64,000 nucleotides of DNA from Burhinus oedicnemus (GCA_008921705.1 VFFE01009081.1:729912-793911); one strand, 5' to 3'; positions 12,511 through 26,880 are shown, numbered from the stretch's first letter. Notes: generated from the letters alone by a model not told the origin. Made by a program: numbers and translations.

Positions 12511-15500
12511 GTTCCACTTCAGCCCTGCCTCGTTGATTGCTATGGCCTCTCTGCTCTGTTTCTGTTGCCATTTCTGCCATAGTTACAGAAGTAAATCTGT
12601 TTTCTCAGTAATAGTCTTGCTATCACTTGCTCTCCTCCCTTTACTCATCCTTAGTATCTTTGTCCAAGTGGGAAAAAACAAAGAAGAAAACATACGCAAG
12701 ATCTCACAAAATACTTACGGGAAGCCTTCACTGCAGAAAATCCAGTGCTCAATCATTTATTGAGGGATCTGTTTCCCTAGGGTGTAAAAGGCTATACAAG
12801 TACAGCTAGTCACCCAAAATTAACAGTTACTAGTAATTTCTGAACTGTTTTGTAAATGACAGTCAATGCAGCCTTTGTACTACAGTGAAACACGACATTT
12901 TCTTTTCCTGATCAAATTCTATTCAGGAAGGAGTTGAATTCGCATGGCAGGAATGCTCAACGTTCCCATCCCATGAGTCATCGATGGAGAGTCCCCTGCA
13001 ACAGCCTCATCCATCACGGGCATCCACACCCAAGGGAGATGCTGCACAAAGAGAGAAGGCGAGCAGCAGTTGAACCGAATTGCAGCATTTTATAGTGGCG
13101 ATTTGACTACAGGAAAATGCCCCAAATTTCTCAGTGCTGTCTGTTAGTTGATAAACCTAGCAGAAACCTAATGAAGAACCTAAATTATTTAAAAAAAAAA
13201 AAAATCCTCTCCAGATTCAGTTGAGAAGCATATAAAAATATCTGGTGGTACTTGATTGATAAATTTCACGATGAAGTACAATACGCAGTTCAGGACCGAG
13301 CTGCCTAAAAATCAGGCACTTCACCACGCGGTTTTGAGAACCGCAGTCTCTGGGACAGAGCTGTGCTACGCGGCCGGGCACCGCTGCGTCAGACACAGCT
13401 CGCAGCACCGAACCGTGCCTTCACACTGAACGCACTGCCCTCACAGAGCTTTCTTGTCCTTTCTTGTTCCTGGGAAAAAGCTCATCCTCCTTTCGGACTG
13501 CCAAGGCACGCTCTGCTACAGCTCGCTGTAGCAAAATGAATGCTTTTCTCATTAAGAGTGTAAAAGTAAGCTTGGGTGCACACTTTGATCAGCAAAACCA
13601 GCTGCTAACTGTAATATGTAATACTAAGTGTGAAAATTTTAAGTCCGCTATACTTTTTCCACATCACATGTATCTTTTGAAGAAAAGAAGGAAGAGCACA
13701 ATTTTGTTCACATGATGAGACGAGTAATTTGACTTCCAAAACATTTCAAACCAAGCAAAAGTGCTAGCAAATTCAATGGCAGTATTTAAAGAAATGTTAT
13801 ATAAAAACAAATGAGCGTGTAGGTGGTGAATTTGGGATGCCAAACTGCGATGTACATCCCTCTCTTCCCCCACCTTGTGCCGCGCTGTCAGCAGATGCCC
13901 GAGTGACGAGCATCTCTCTGCTCTGCACACCAAATCCCCACACTGCATCTCGGGCACCTTCTCCTCCCATCCGCTCGCGGAAAGCCCAAACACACTCAAT
14001 ATGTGTTTCTGAGTTTGCTTAGGAACTGGCACACACAAGTTTCACCTTACAATACCTAACGTGGGCATCTGACCTAGCTGTAGTTATACAGCGAGGCAGG
14101 ACTTTCCTTAACAGAAATTATATTTACTCATATTTGCGGGTGCATCCGTATCATTATTTTATGCTTTAGACTTATTCTCCCTCTGAATCACATAAATTGC
14201 CACAGTTTCATTGAGATCAGTGAAGCTATATCGAGCTGCCTTAGACTCTGCTCTTAATATTTATTCACCCAATGTTCCTCATTCAGTGCAATCACCCCAG
14301 ACTGAGCAAGATCTTTGGTGAATGTTTATGTGCATGTCAAAAGCTACTAACTTAAATAAAAATGCACTAAGCTTCAGCCTTTCAAGTACTGCTTGAGAAA
14401 TTAATCCACGAAAATAGAAAATCAGATGTACTGGTTCACTAACGCTACACAACACAAAAGAGTCTGGCTTTTGAGCTCCGATGGTAAGGATCAGTTGAAT
14501 CTATTCTCTTTAATTCTGATAGAAGTCACAACTTTCACTTATACTACCATTTACTACCATAATTTCTATGACAGAAATGCAAAATTGAGGTGGCAAGGAA
14601 AACAGGCACAAATTTCAGTAAGTTTTAAGTAAGAGCTAGTCTCACTGCTGAAAACTTTTGGTGCGTGGTGTATGTTACTGGCAAGATTAAAAATGACACC
14701 TAAAGTGCCTAAAGACAACCAGGGAATTTAAGAACTGGCTACTCAGCTATATTGACTTAATTCTCATGGAAATAAGACATAAAAGTTGCTCAGGCATCTG
14801 TCTTCATCTCTAGGCACTCTGAAATAACTTAAACTCTGGCCATCGCTGCTTTATGCAGGATCACAGAAGGGGAAGGCAGTGGGAACCAGGGCTTTACCAG
14901 GTATAGGTCAAAGGCTAAAAAAATCAATCTTAATTTATAGAAAGCCACTCGTAATACAGGGTGCTCACCATATTTTGTTTTCATATTAGTGCTTATCAAT
15001 GCAGGAGTGAAAACTCATCAGAAATAACGCAAGAGGTAACTCACAGATCTGTTTTCCTATCCAAAACCAAAACCAACCATAACGCATCATCAAAAGAAGT
15101 ACCAGCTCTCTGAAAGCCTTTCATGACTGCACTTCAACAGTCTCCTCATTAATTTATTGCACTATTTTGACTGTGGTTACAAAAAAATTTTTTCTTCCTG
15201 TTCTTGACTTGCTTCATATTTCCACTGACAGTAACTCTGAGAAGCGTGTCCCAGCTCTGCTGACGCCAGCTGGAGCTCTCCGGCTGCCCATGGTAAGGTC
15301 TGGCCTCTTCCAGTTAGGTGGAGCACACAACGTCGTCTTCTGGAGATTTTTTGGAAAAAAGCCCTGTGAATTTCAACACTTAACCAAGGGTAGCAACAAC
15401 ATTCGATCTCAGTTGATAGCACGATACAGATGTTGTGACTGACCCTGAGCAGGTTTGGACATCAGCATGAAATCAGAATACAAATTCATGTATCTACCAT

Positions 15501-15596
15501 ATTCTTACCTAATACCTCAATAAGCATCTACTGCATGAAAATGAAAGTAATTAATTTGTTGGAGCTTGGTGGAAAAGGAAGCTGTATGGATTAGGA

Positions 15597-15660
15597 CCAT
15601 TGAATAATTTAGGTTGCAAGGGACCTCTGAAGGCCATCTAGTCCAACCTCCCATTCATAC
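15597..15660 (-). mobile_element. Short CR1 3'-end fragment
   Basis: The core GGTTGCAAGGGACCTCTGAA followed by GGCCATCTAGTCCAACCTCC is the reversed CR1 3' terminus. Only about 60 bp is recognisable. Orientation is minus. Confidence 0.75.
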
Positions 15661-18600
15661 GGACTAAATCAATGGCGTTAACATGAGACTTATTTCTATA
15701 TGAAAGTGAAGGCAGAAAGGGGAGACTGGAGGACACCGCTGGGAATCAGCCATCATCTATGGTGGGCAGAGTTGTTGAAGAGCCCTGAAAAGCCGGAGTC
15801 ACGGCTGGTGCTCTGACCCTGGTTAATGAACAAGTCCAGAGCTGATCAGACACGCCGGCAGACATGCGGCCATCTCCTGCCCACCGTGGAGGCAAGGGAG
15901 GTGTCACGAAGCTCCTGGGCAAACCAGCACTACAGCGATTACCTGGTGACACACGATTTCAGCCCTGTCACTGTTACCTTCCCCATCATCAGAGCAGCGG
16001 AAGCTGCTGAAGCAGAAATTTCAGACAGCCAAAAGAAATGCTCAGTTCTTTCATATGTGAAGAAAATTACTGGTCTGCATTAATGCTTTATCATTTTATT
16101 TTTGTTTTTTCTTGAAGAAGGCAGGAAAACGTTTGGCGTTTTTTGTTGTACACTGCACATGTATTATACTGTTCTTGTGCATTCACGGTAAGGTTGACAA
16201 GGAGGAGGGAAAAAACTTCTATTTTCCTTTTTCTTTAAAGACTGAAAGACCATGGGTTTCTACTCTAAGTAACAAAGACTTCCACTGCTTATAAAATCAG
16301 ATGTCAGAATCCTGTCCCCTCTAATTTCTATGGCATCAAGATTTCACCGTCTTAAACTTCAAGAAAGGGAGAAGACTTTGATTATGGAATACTGACTTTA
16401 TAACACTGTCATAAGCCTATGATAGAAAGGAATTAATTCATGAGCACAAACACATTTAAGTGTATTTGGTTTACAACACAAGAAATATTTGAAAGTCAGT
16501 AAAAGAAGTGTGCATTGATGATCCTTTTACCTATAACAATTTAAATTACTAAATGGGAAAAATAAGTTTACATGCATTGTAAAATACAAATACTGTAAGA
16601 GCAAAATCATCATAGTGACCTTCCTTCTTTTGGAAGTGGAAGTCAAAACACTCCAGATTTTCAAACTGCCGATTTGATTAAAAATACATTACAGCTTTGT
16701 AACTATAATGAGCAAACATCCTTGAAGTTATAGGATCAGCTCTACAGCTCCTTGTCCTAGGCTGCACGCAGCTTATTCAGCCAGCTTTTCTTTTTCTTTG
16801 ATTGGAAATAGGGATTTCTGCAGCATCGCCTTCACGTCGCCCACTTGCCCACGTAGGCGACACAGCTGCTGTGTCCTGGGGAGAAGGGACAGCTCAAGAG
16901 AGCTGAAAAACACTTTTTTACAGTGATGGAAGTCCAGTGTGTCAGCGCTCGGACCTCTAGAATACCATCTACGACCACTTTTCCTTCCAACAACATCTCG
17001 GGAAGAAACTTTTTTTAAATGACAGAAGTGCTGCCACAAAGTAGGTTTCTCATGATGTAAAGAAGCCCACGTATCTCCGAGAACTTTGACGGCTAAGGTC
17101 AGGAAATTATTTTTCAATTCACTAAACACTAAAATATTTCAGTTACTCAGAATCCTTAGAAGAAAGAGCAACCTCAAAAAAAGCAAGAAAGGTTTTCAAA
17201 TGAGGCAAGAAAAGACAAATTATGGAGGGATACTTTGAAGATGTATTACATTTAGTGTGCCTTACTTTAATTACTAACACCAATCATCCCTTTTAATAAA
17301 AGGTCAGCTGCTTTGTTTGTCAAGAATACTGACTTAAATCATTTTAAATGTAAGACGCAATAATCGCATTTTCTGCTAACGATTCCTTGTGCATATTACT
17401 TGCCATTAGTTCTAATGAGAAAGTTTGAAATACAAATATTTGTAAAGACGTTGCGAAAAATAAACAGGGTGCTGCAGCGAGATGTTTTTTCACCCGCCAG
17501 TAGCTCTGCTGGCACAGCGACACGCACGTGCAGCGTGCCTTGGGAAATCAAGGCCACATTCGTGCCCCGGCAAAACCGGCAGCAGAGCAGCCCCCAGGCA
17601 CCCCCGCGACCCCAGACGGAAGCCGGGGGGTGGTTCCCACTGGCCCACGACCAAGGGGCACAACTGGTCCCCGAGGCAAATCTCCCACGGACGCCACAGC
17701 AGGCGTCTGAGCAGGAGGTGGGAAATCTGGGGCTACTCCGGGCCAAACTGGAATTAGGAGTTGGGTTTTATTCTTTTGAATTAACTCATAGGGGCCCCCG
17801 TTTGTAGGGGAGTGTTTTGAGGTTCAAGGAGGGTTTTTTTTTTTTTCAGGTTTTACAACTAGGAATTGCAGGAAACTTTTAATTTCACCTTCAATATCTT
17901 AATGACAATGGTAGCTGCTACAAATCAGCATGCGTTTTTTTTGTGTACTTGCACCAGCACGCAGGCTCTTTTTCTTCCCGGGGCCTCAGCACGGCACAAA
18001 ATACTACTGGATCTTGCTTCAGTTCATTTCCTAAAACTACCAAGAGTGCACCATAATTTTCCCTCAGTGCTCCAGAATACGTTAGTATGAAGAACACCGA
18101 GTAATTGCCATGTGCAATTTAAAGCTTGGTCACTGAATAAATAGAAAATCTTAACAGACTGTATGCATTTCCAACATTCATCTGGAGGAACGAGCAAAGA
18201 TTTCTCATTTTGAACTTTTATGCTTTGTATAATACTTGATTGTTACCAACCGCTGGAAATTAACATAATGCCACAGATAACATAAATTCTTGCAAACCGA
18301 TTTAGAAGTCTAGAGCAAAATAATTGATTAACGTTATAAAAAAACCCCTAAAGAGTTAGGCTTCAGGGCGCCATGAGAAGAGACTGCGGAATGCGGATTT
18401 ACATTTCAGAAACACGTTCGTTCTTTTAGGAAAGTACTGAACACAACATTTATATTCATTTTGTGGTACCAGCAGCACTGATTGATGTGAACTTATTCAT
18501 ATTCAGATAACCTATGAATCAACAAAATAAAAATCCTCATATTAAGAAGAAGAATAGAAGAAAGAGAAGGAGAAGACACCAACTTCATCTTTTTAAAACC

Positions 18601-21339
18601 ATTAGCACGCGGGAAGCTGTTCCCCGGCTTTCCTTTCGCAGGGATGCCGAACCCCACCATGCCCCAGCCCACGTAACCACCACCTGCGGCCGCGGCATCG
18701 GGGCCAGGCACCACCTACTGCAGCCACACGGCGACCTTGGGCGGGGAGCACGGTACCCCGAGACACACAGGGACCGGAAAGCATGTTAGCACGGGTCTGG
18801 ATGTAGATCGTAGTAGGACGTAAGCGAGAGGGATTTAGAAGGATGCGATAAAAAAGAGAGTGTGATATAAAACATTCACTAGAGGTTGAGTTTTGCAGAG
18901 GTACTGGAGTAGGCGCGTGTTTCGCAGTGAAGCCTGGATTGAGAAATCACTTAAGGCTGCCATGTAAATTTAGTAACGTGCTACGTATCAAAACATATTT
19001 CCAAAAAGCCCCTGTAAGAAAACATCTGCCAATTTTCATACACTTTTCTGAGGTTTCTGCAAGAATTTAATTCATTGTCCAAACATCATTTGTTTGCTTT
19101 AAAGAAAGAAAAAGAAAGAGAAGGCATTTTGTCATTTAAAATCTATTCTGTGCTTTAAAGGCAATTTAGAAAGCATAAAGACTAATTCCGCCCATTCGTG
19201 TCCATGGAGAGCTGACATGAGTGGATCTTTGGGATGAGAGTAGTTCCACACGGAAGAGTTCAAATCTCTAAAACCAACATGAAACAAATGCGGTGAGAAA
19301 AGAAGAAACTGTGTAATATTGAGCTGTTGGAAAAACGCCTCTTCCCAGCGCCGCCCCGCAGGCTGGGCGCTCCGCCTGTCCTCTCACGGGAATCCCGGCG
19401 TGCAGCAGGGGTGGTGGAAGTTGCTGCTTCTACCATAAATGACGCCAGTTTGGTGAAAACTGAAAAAGTGCAACTGGGGAAAGCACCCCCTCTCCTCGAT
19501 GCACGGGTGGGGAAGCCATCCGAAGGCAGGTGCAGAAAACAGGGGCCCTTGATGCACGAGTACCAACAGAAAACCTCCTTTTCTAGGTAACAGGAGAAAA
19601 CCAGGAGAGTCGCAGCCCATGGAAAGCGAGAGACACATTCTCAAAGGTCGTAATTTCAAACGGTTTCCTCTCGGGATACCTGGGGCAGAGGTCTATTCCT
19701 CTTCACATGTGAGAGCGGCAGATCACGAACCAAACCAGCCCATGCCAAGGAGAAATGAGAATGATAGCACAGTCCTTAAAAGGCTCTTACGGATAACAAT
19801 TTAATGCAACCGGCTGACTAAAATCAGCAGCCCTGCTTCTTTCAGACTGCCGAGACAGCCTCATAAATTACCCGCATGTCAAAATGCTGCCTTACTGCAT
19901 TTTGGCATGGAAAAAGAATGCATATGCTGTCCCTCTTCCCAGCGCAACGGATTCAGGAGCCCTATGGAGAGGATCCTCTCTCTGATGAAGCTGCAGTTCC
20001 CATCAGCCCCAGGTAAACAATCTGCCATCGCAGGATATCGGTGAAAAATGGCTTGCGTGGCTCTGGAGGAGGAAACCCAAGGCGCTCCCCACAGCTGCCC
20101 CCCTAACCCTTTGGTACCCCCGCAGAGCGCGGGATGCTGCCGCCCCGCTGCTCCTCCCGGCCCGGGATGCCGGCCGGAGGAGCCCGCCCTGCTTCCCATC
20201 GGCAGCTCCAACTATCGACTGTATTATTTTTTAATATACTGCTGGGAAACCGAAGCAGACGCTTATGGATTGCCGAGGTCAAAGGAGGCTAAAAGCCTCG
20301 GAGGAGACCAGGCTGGAGATCCAGCCCTCCCCTGGACTGGAATTGATTTGCTGACGCGCGCTGCTCGAGCCCGAAGTCGCTGCTGGGCCAGGCCTGGGAA
20401 AAACCCCATCGCTAAACCTAGAACTGAGCAAAGAGGCAAGGCGCGGGGTTCGCTTTGTATTTCACGGTTTTAAAGCTTTTTCAAAGATGCACTTGGTTCA
20501 AATGTGAGCCTTATCTTCCAATCACGGATTTATCAAGAGTACCACAAATGTAACTGTAAATGCAATCAAGCTGTGACTGGCAGAAATCAGTGTATCATGA
20601 CTACTATGAATACTTCTCTCTAGGATTAATTTGTATTATCATTTTGAACTCTTTTTATATAGCCAGTATTGATTTGCAGGAGCTGCTTGCATTTTAAATC
20701 ACAAGTACGTGCTTTTCATTTACAATTCAATGTACTGTATTACAAAGGTGCAATGTTAATGTTTTCTCATTTTCACAGGAAATAGGCGATTGCAGCAGAC
20801 CTTTCCCAAGTTTGCTACCCCGAGTCCAGTTTGCCAGGCGACAGCACGGCTTAAACCGGCAAGTTACAAACTGGCTTTTAAAAGCGATGGGCACAGTTAA
20901 AGGCAGTCTGTACCAGCAGGCTGTGCCATAAAGAACCACTGCACTGCGCGCTCGTTTGAATTACTTTACTGCTTAACAACATAATTCGTGCAACTTAAGT
21001 GGAACTAGACATTAATACTGGGGTTCAGCAGATGAGACATCGTTTACATGGAAAGTAGGGCTGTAGGGTGAAAAGGCAATGAGTTTATACGTCTTCTAAA
21101 TATTACTTTTGGTAAATAAGTGATCTAGAGGAATTAAAACAAGGCTTGGAATAGAGTAACACCCCTCATCCACCGGGACTCTGTCAACCTCTTCATTAAC
21201 AAGAGAAAACTAATAGTTATTCCGTCAGCATCAGGAGGATGCTAGAAGGAATCACTCACCCCTGTACTTAACATCCCTGTGTTTTCAGCTTGTAGAGTGA
21301 GATGTGCCAAATACATCGTGTGGGTTTGAACTCGAAGCC

Positions 21340-21515
21340 TTTATCCTCGGAGCCTGGGAGCGGGGCGTTCGGCTGCCCACGCTGTGCGGGCAGCGCGGCA
21401 GGACCCTGCCCGCAGCCCGGCACCCGCCCGGCCGGGGCGGTGGGAAGGGGACGCCGAGCGGCGCTGCCGAGCCCTGCCCCGGTGAGGATCCTGCTCTCCT
21501 GGAGCTCCTTCCTCG
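21340..21515. promoter_or_regulatory. Isolated CpG islet in intron 1
   Basis: About 175 bp with around 20 CpG (CGGGGCGTTCGG, GGGCAGCGCGGC, CACCCGCCCGGCCGGGGCGG, GACGCCGAGCGGCGC), in otherwise AT-rich intron. The overlapping open frames on both strands are compositional. It could be a regulatory islet or an unrecognised first exon, but no splice or homology support is visible. Confidence 0.35.
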
Positions 21516-23136
21516 CGGCGCTGAGCCCCCCTCAGAAGAACACGCAGCATCAAACCATCAAATGCTTCTAAACCTTTTACTGTTCCTCCCTTCCCTGTGT
21601 ATTAAGTACTTTACATACAAAGATTCTTCTTAAACAGTGTCACCACTGAAGCGTACAGTCACATTTCATCCTCTTCAAAGCCAAAGTCAGACTGAAGTGA
21701 AAGAAAACATTTCAGCATCTTTTGGGCGATCCAAGAAAGCTATAAAAACCCTGAACAAATTGCTATCAATTCTGTGATTTAAACATTTCCACAACATGTC
21801 TCTCTGTTGAAAGGGAATTTAGTCAGCAAGCCAAAGGGGATCTGCGGGGAAGTTTGCTTCTTCACCACTTCAGGCCTTAGGCATGGAAACTGGTGCAAAA
21901 GACATGGTTTTCAGCGCATAGCTCCGCGCTCAGACCAACGAGAGGGCTCCGCACGGGCACGCGGTGACACACACCATGAGGTACCTGGCTCCCTTGGCTT
22001 CTGGGACCGCTGCGCAATTACAAGTGCGCTTTGTCATTTTCTAAGTGTCTTTATAGGCATAAAAATACAGCACTGACCTTTCTTTGCTCTTTCTATTAGA
22101 ATACGCTGGGCGACAACGTTTTGAATCTGGAAAACATGCAATGTCTTAAAATCGGTATTTTCTGTAAAGGAAGTGGGAGAACAGCAGGAGGACACAGGAA
22201 AAGCAGATTTACCCCTGTGACGGAAGAAGCTGTTCGGTGCTCTCGCTGAACTCCGAGATCTCTTTGTCAGTAAGTAGTGGGACGTGTCCCTGCTGTCCAT
22301 CAACAATCTGCCACAGCCACAGGTACACCAAACAAACTCCAAAGTAATAAATTTAACTCGGTGCTTTTAACTCTTTAATCTTTATCAGAATTAAAATGAT
22401 CAGATGGAGATCTTTGTGACTAGCAGGAGCTTTTTTTTTTTTTTTAAGTTTTCTAGGTCAAACATAAGAGCTGAGTGGATGCTCGGCACTCACAGCCAGA
22501 AGACATCCAGATCACGAATGTATCATGTGTTGCTGACACTGTTCACTGTTACTCATTTCCCCTTTAATTCACTGAATTTCTCTCTTAACGTTCTGCAGAG
22601 CAAAAACTGCAGCAGAAAGCAGACTCATTTTAAACGCCTTCATGCACAAACACACGGAAATACCTGAGTAATATTCCATATAAATCAAACCCTTGATTTA
22701 TTTTTGTCTTTTTTCTGGCAGATGCTATAGTTTGTTCACCTTCTTAGATGTGTTGTTGATTCCTCTGATGTAGGGAAACGGATACTGTCTTATTGGATAG
22801 ACATGGTGGTGGTTCATCTCCATCCCCTGCAGTTGGAAACACCCTCGGGAGAGCACGTGAATTCTCCGTGGCCACCCCATTCTTTGTGTAAGCATAAAAA
22901 TAGAGCCTGATTGAACACAGACGGGAAACGAATCATAACTTGGCTTTGGTCGAAAGCACTTTCAGTCAGCGCAAAACCACCTGCTGCACGAAAGGAATCA
23001 GAATTTCGTGTTCAAGTGGAAAGAGCGGTGCTGCCTCAGACCTCCCGCCGGCGCTGGGGCTCTGCACCGCCCCGCAGACGTGCCGGAACAGCGGCTGGCA
23101 GAGAGCCCCAAACTGAGCCTACATCGCATCAACACA

Positions 23137-23677
23137 GAATTCCAGAATCACCGGGGTTGGCAGGGACCTCTGGAGAACATCTAGTCCAACCCCCTGCCAC
23201 AGCAGGGTCACCCAGAGCAGGTCACACAGGACAGTGTCCAGGCGGGTTTGGAATGTCTCCAGAGTCGGAGACTCCACCACCTCTCTGGGCAGCCTCTGCC
23301 AGTGCTCTGCCACCCTCAAAGGAAAGAAGTTCCTCCTCATGTTTAGATGGAACTTCCTATGGTCAAGTTTGTGCCCGTTACCTCTTGTCCTATCACTGGG
23401 CACCACTGCAAAAAGACTGGTCCCATCCTCCCGGCACCCTCCCTCTGTGTATTTATAAGCATTGACGAGATCCCCCCTCAGCCTTCTCCAGACTAAAAAG
23501 ACCCAAGTCCCTCAGCCTTTCCTCATCAGAAAGATGTTCCAGCCCCCTGATCATCTTGGTAGCCCTCTGCTGTCCCCTCTCCAGCAGTTCCCTGTCCTTC
23601 CTGAACCGGGGAGCCCAGAACTGGACACAGGACTCCAGATGCGGCCTCACCAGGGCAGAGTAGACTTTAAACATGCT
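23137..23677 (-). mobile_element. CR1 copy, 5'-truncated, about 0.54 kb
   Basis: The reversed 3' end begins CACAGAATTCCAGAATCACC, then GGGACCTCTGGAGAACATCTAGTCCAACCCCC. The minus strand carries the RT C-terminus ([38 protein letters not shown]) and the downstream [25 protein letters not shown] stretch, separated by frame breaks. It is truncated at about 23677 within the ORF2 C-terminus. Confidence 0.9.
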
Positions 23678-25711
23678 GATTTTAAAAGCATACTTTCTAT
23701 GTTCGCTGGTATCCCGCAGAAGAACGATGCAAGTCTGTTATGTGCTCAACCTCTCCGAACTCCAGCTGGAGGAGCCCGGCAGTTGGCCGTCTCTTTTGGA
23801 TGACGACCAAACAGGTCAGGAAGGTGTCTGTCCCTCAGCGGCAGCCCTCTGGGCCCGTGCTTGGCACGGACACGTTCAGTGAGGAGCTGCCACCAGAACC
23901 AGCCAGAGTCCCTCCAGCACACCAAGACTGCGCTAAATCACAGAGAATTCATGGAGAGGTTTACTTTTTAACGCATATGATCCAAGTGTAGCTATATGGT
24001 AGTTTACCTTTCTTCCACACCCCCAAAACGCAGGGTTTGCTGTGGCTGGTAAACTGAAGGGCTTTAAAGTTCTGTTTGCTTTACCAAGACAAAGATGCAT
24101 TTTCCAGTAATCTTAACATCCTTACCACCACCATCACACTTCTTCCCTGTCAACACTTCATGTTCTGCTCTTCGAGCACGTTCCTTGTTCAGCCTACCCT
24201 TACGAACGCACGTGGCGTTTCGCAGTCCTCACTCAGCCACCGCAGCGTCGGAACGCCCTCCCGCCCTTGCACAAACTCCAAGGCTTTGTCCCCGCTCTCG
24301 CTTTATTGCAAGCCAGCCATCGCGTCTTGGATGGCTGAACAGGGAATTAGAGAAACAACCAGTTTAGGAAGAACCTGGCAGGGAAGATGTCACAGGCTGC
24401 TCTTCCTCTACAGCCGGAGAGGCTCCCAGTTCAAACCACAGCGCAGCTGCACGAGCTGGGCAGGGCGAGAAGGAACGGGAGGGACCGGGGGATCACCTTC
24501 CGTGGGCTCTGCTGTCAGAGATGGCCTCTCGGGAGGTTTCAGCCTGGGTTCTGCAATGCCTGAAACCCGCTCAGCTGCAGAGGATCCCTGCGGACTCCGG
24601 CCCCGCCGCTCCCAGTGCCGGAGCGGCTGCTATGGCCATGCGCTAAGCAGGACTGGCAAATGCACTTAACTCATTCGATCTATTTCCCCTTTAGACAAGG
24701 CACGACACGCACCCACTTTTCCCATGTTCAATGAAGTTCTGCTATACAGATTTTCCTATTATACATTTTCTTTAATAAACTGCTTTAACACATTTGGTTT
24801 TGTCTGAATAGCGTGCTGTATTTTCTGTATTGAAAATAATCACTAAAGGTGTGGTTTTATGCTCCTCCATATCCCCATACAGATTTCTAGATATCTCATT
24901 CCTAACTAACATAAACCGTATCTCAATATATCGCAACATCAAACATTCCTGTGTCTTGAATCGGCCAGGCAACAGGAACAACACAGATGCAATCTTCCGT
25001 ACTCTTCAACAAAACATTAATTTGGAAATTTCTAAATTTCACATTGTAGAAGACACAACAAGAAATATTAATTTCTACTATCCAAAACCATATCTGTACG
25101 TTTTCATGCCGTAAGTTCGCTATTAAGTTCCACTTGACAACAGTGCACGTACAGATCATCACATGGGTAACGAGTTTTTGTTAGGCAGATGCAGGTCATA
25201 TTTTAACTATATATTTATCCATGAATGCCTGATAAAATCCACATAGGTTCATTGTTTATCTTTTTTTTAAAATGCTAATGTGAAATATTCAACACTTTTT
25301 CATATCAATATGTTGAATGATCCCTAAGGACCCACCTACACGCCCCAGGTCCTTGCTGGTCCTGGGGAAGCTTGCTGCCCTCGTTCAGCCTCGCACCTCC
25401 ATTCACACGCATTTCTAATTATTTGTTGTAACAAGTGTAAATTCTTCAGCATTTCCTTACCCTCATGTGAAAACCAACAATAAAACTTTATGCGCTTAAA
25501 ATTACCTCTGTATTGTTCGAGGACTTGTCTAGCATCTCGTTAGTAGCTTGCCTTCATCTTGCAACTTTAATTAGCAGCTCCAGTCTGGGATTTACCTACG
25601 ACTGTCATGGGTGAAGAGTGCTAGCTAATGAATTATTCAAAGTAAATTAAGAGACTAAGGGAGTTCTCTACCTGTCTGAGACTAATACACACTTCATTAG
25701 CAAATATTTTC

Positions 25712-25730
25712 ACCTGTGACAGTCACAGGT
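25712..25730. promoter_or_regulatory. 19-bp E-box palindrome (ACCTGTGAC-A-GTCACAGGT)
   Basis: Two 9-bp arms are perfectly complementary around a single A. Each arm carries a CAGGT/ACCTG core, the motif bound by ZEB/Snail and some bHLH proteins, in inverted arrangement. It lies in AT-rich, repeat-free DNA. Function is inference. Confidence 0.3.
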
Positions 25731-26619
25731 ACCTCACAGACTGAATTTTTACGCTCACCTGAAATGGATTCTGTCTGTGTCCGTGTTAATGTCAAACCTG
25801 GAGTTTTACTTCTATAGAGATTACATTAACACTGACAGTTAGTAAATTGGATCCTCAAGATTATAGGATATCTTCATTAAACCTGGGTAATGCTAGGAAC
25901 GGTTAAGCAGGCAGATTTGTATCACCCTCGAAATACCCCAGTGCTGCTTGTCAGGATCCCAAATGTGATTTATCACTGCTGCTACAGACTTCTCGGTGTA
26001 TTAGCTGAAACTTTCTGAAAACTGTTAGCAATATTTTTAACTCTGAAAATATGCAGAAAGCTTCAAGCCTGTTTCCCCCGGCTCAGCCTGTGCCTGACTC
26101 CGTAAGGATCTGCCCTCCGTCAGCCCAGCCAGCGCATCCTCACAGCAGCACTTTGCTAGCCCTGAAAACCGGTTCTCGACCGGCATTTTAACAAGACCAG
26201 ATCAGTAAAAGCAGAACTTCACACACGTCCCTGACAGCCTCGGAGACAGTGAATCCATCACCGCGGAGTCAGCAGAAAGGTGCGTGTACCTGCGATCTCC
26301 GCCTGAACGCACCATGGGAGTGCTTCTACACAAACTAATTGATTTTACGTATTGGATAGTGTAATGGAGGACTGCAGTTAGCTACTGCGAGACGGTACCC
26401 CAGGAGAAAAGGGGTACCAAGTGAGCTAGCTCCACGTACCGGGGCAGAAGACGCAGGTGTATCTCCTGCAGAAGCCAAAAGGCTCCATCTCTAGAAGATA
26501 AAGCCAGCGCCACTCCTCTGGGGTCCAGAGCCGAGGACAGGGACCTGCGTGCGTCATCGTGCCGGGGCTGGCAACCGCGTCTCCCCCGGGGCCAGGCTGT
26601 GCCCTGCTCCGACCGCACC

Positions 26620-26880
26620 ACCACACCCCACCCCACCGAATTGCACCGCACCCCACCACACCAGCACCGCACTGCACCCCACCGCACCAGCACCGCATCA
26701 CACCGCACCAGCACCGCACCGCATCATCGCACCGCACCGGCATCACACCGCACCCCACGGCACCTGAATTGCACCGCACCCCACCACACTCCACCACATT
26801 GCGCCACACGAGCACCGCACCGCACATCAGACCGCACCAGCATCGTACCGCGCCGCAGGGCACCAGCACCGCACCCCTCC
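26620..26880. repeat. GC-rich CACCGCAC minisatellite / low-complexity block
   Basis: Degenerate repeats of CACCGCACC, CACCAGCACCGCA and CACCACACC run for about 260 bp. A longer word, GAATTGCACCGCACCCCACC, occurs at 26638 and again at 26766, 128 bp apart, showing a higher-order duplication. The minus strand is G-rich (GGTGCGGTGCTGGTG). The long open frames across it come from base composition. Confidence 0.9.

Larger units (their letters stand above)
12511..23136. other. Intronic sequence, mostly unique
   Basis: AT-rich with GC-rich patches at 17550-17710, 18605-18740, 20080-20200 and 21340-21515, an A-run near 13190-13204 and T-runs near 17828 and 22431. Besides the 15597 CR1 piece no element or gene is recognised. 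Confidence 0.6.
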
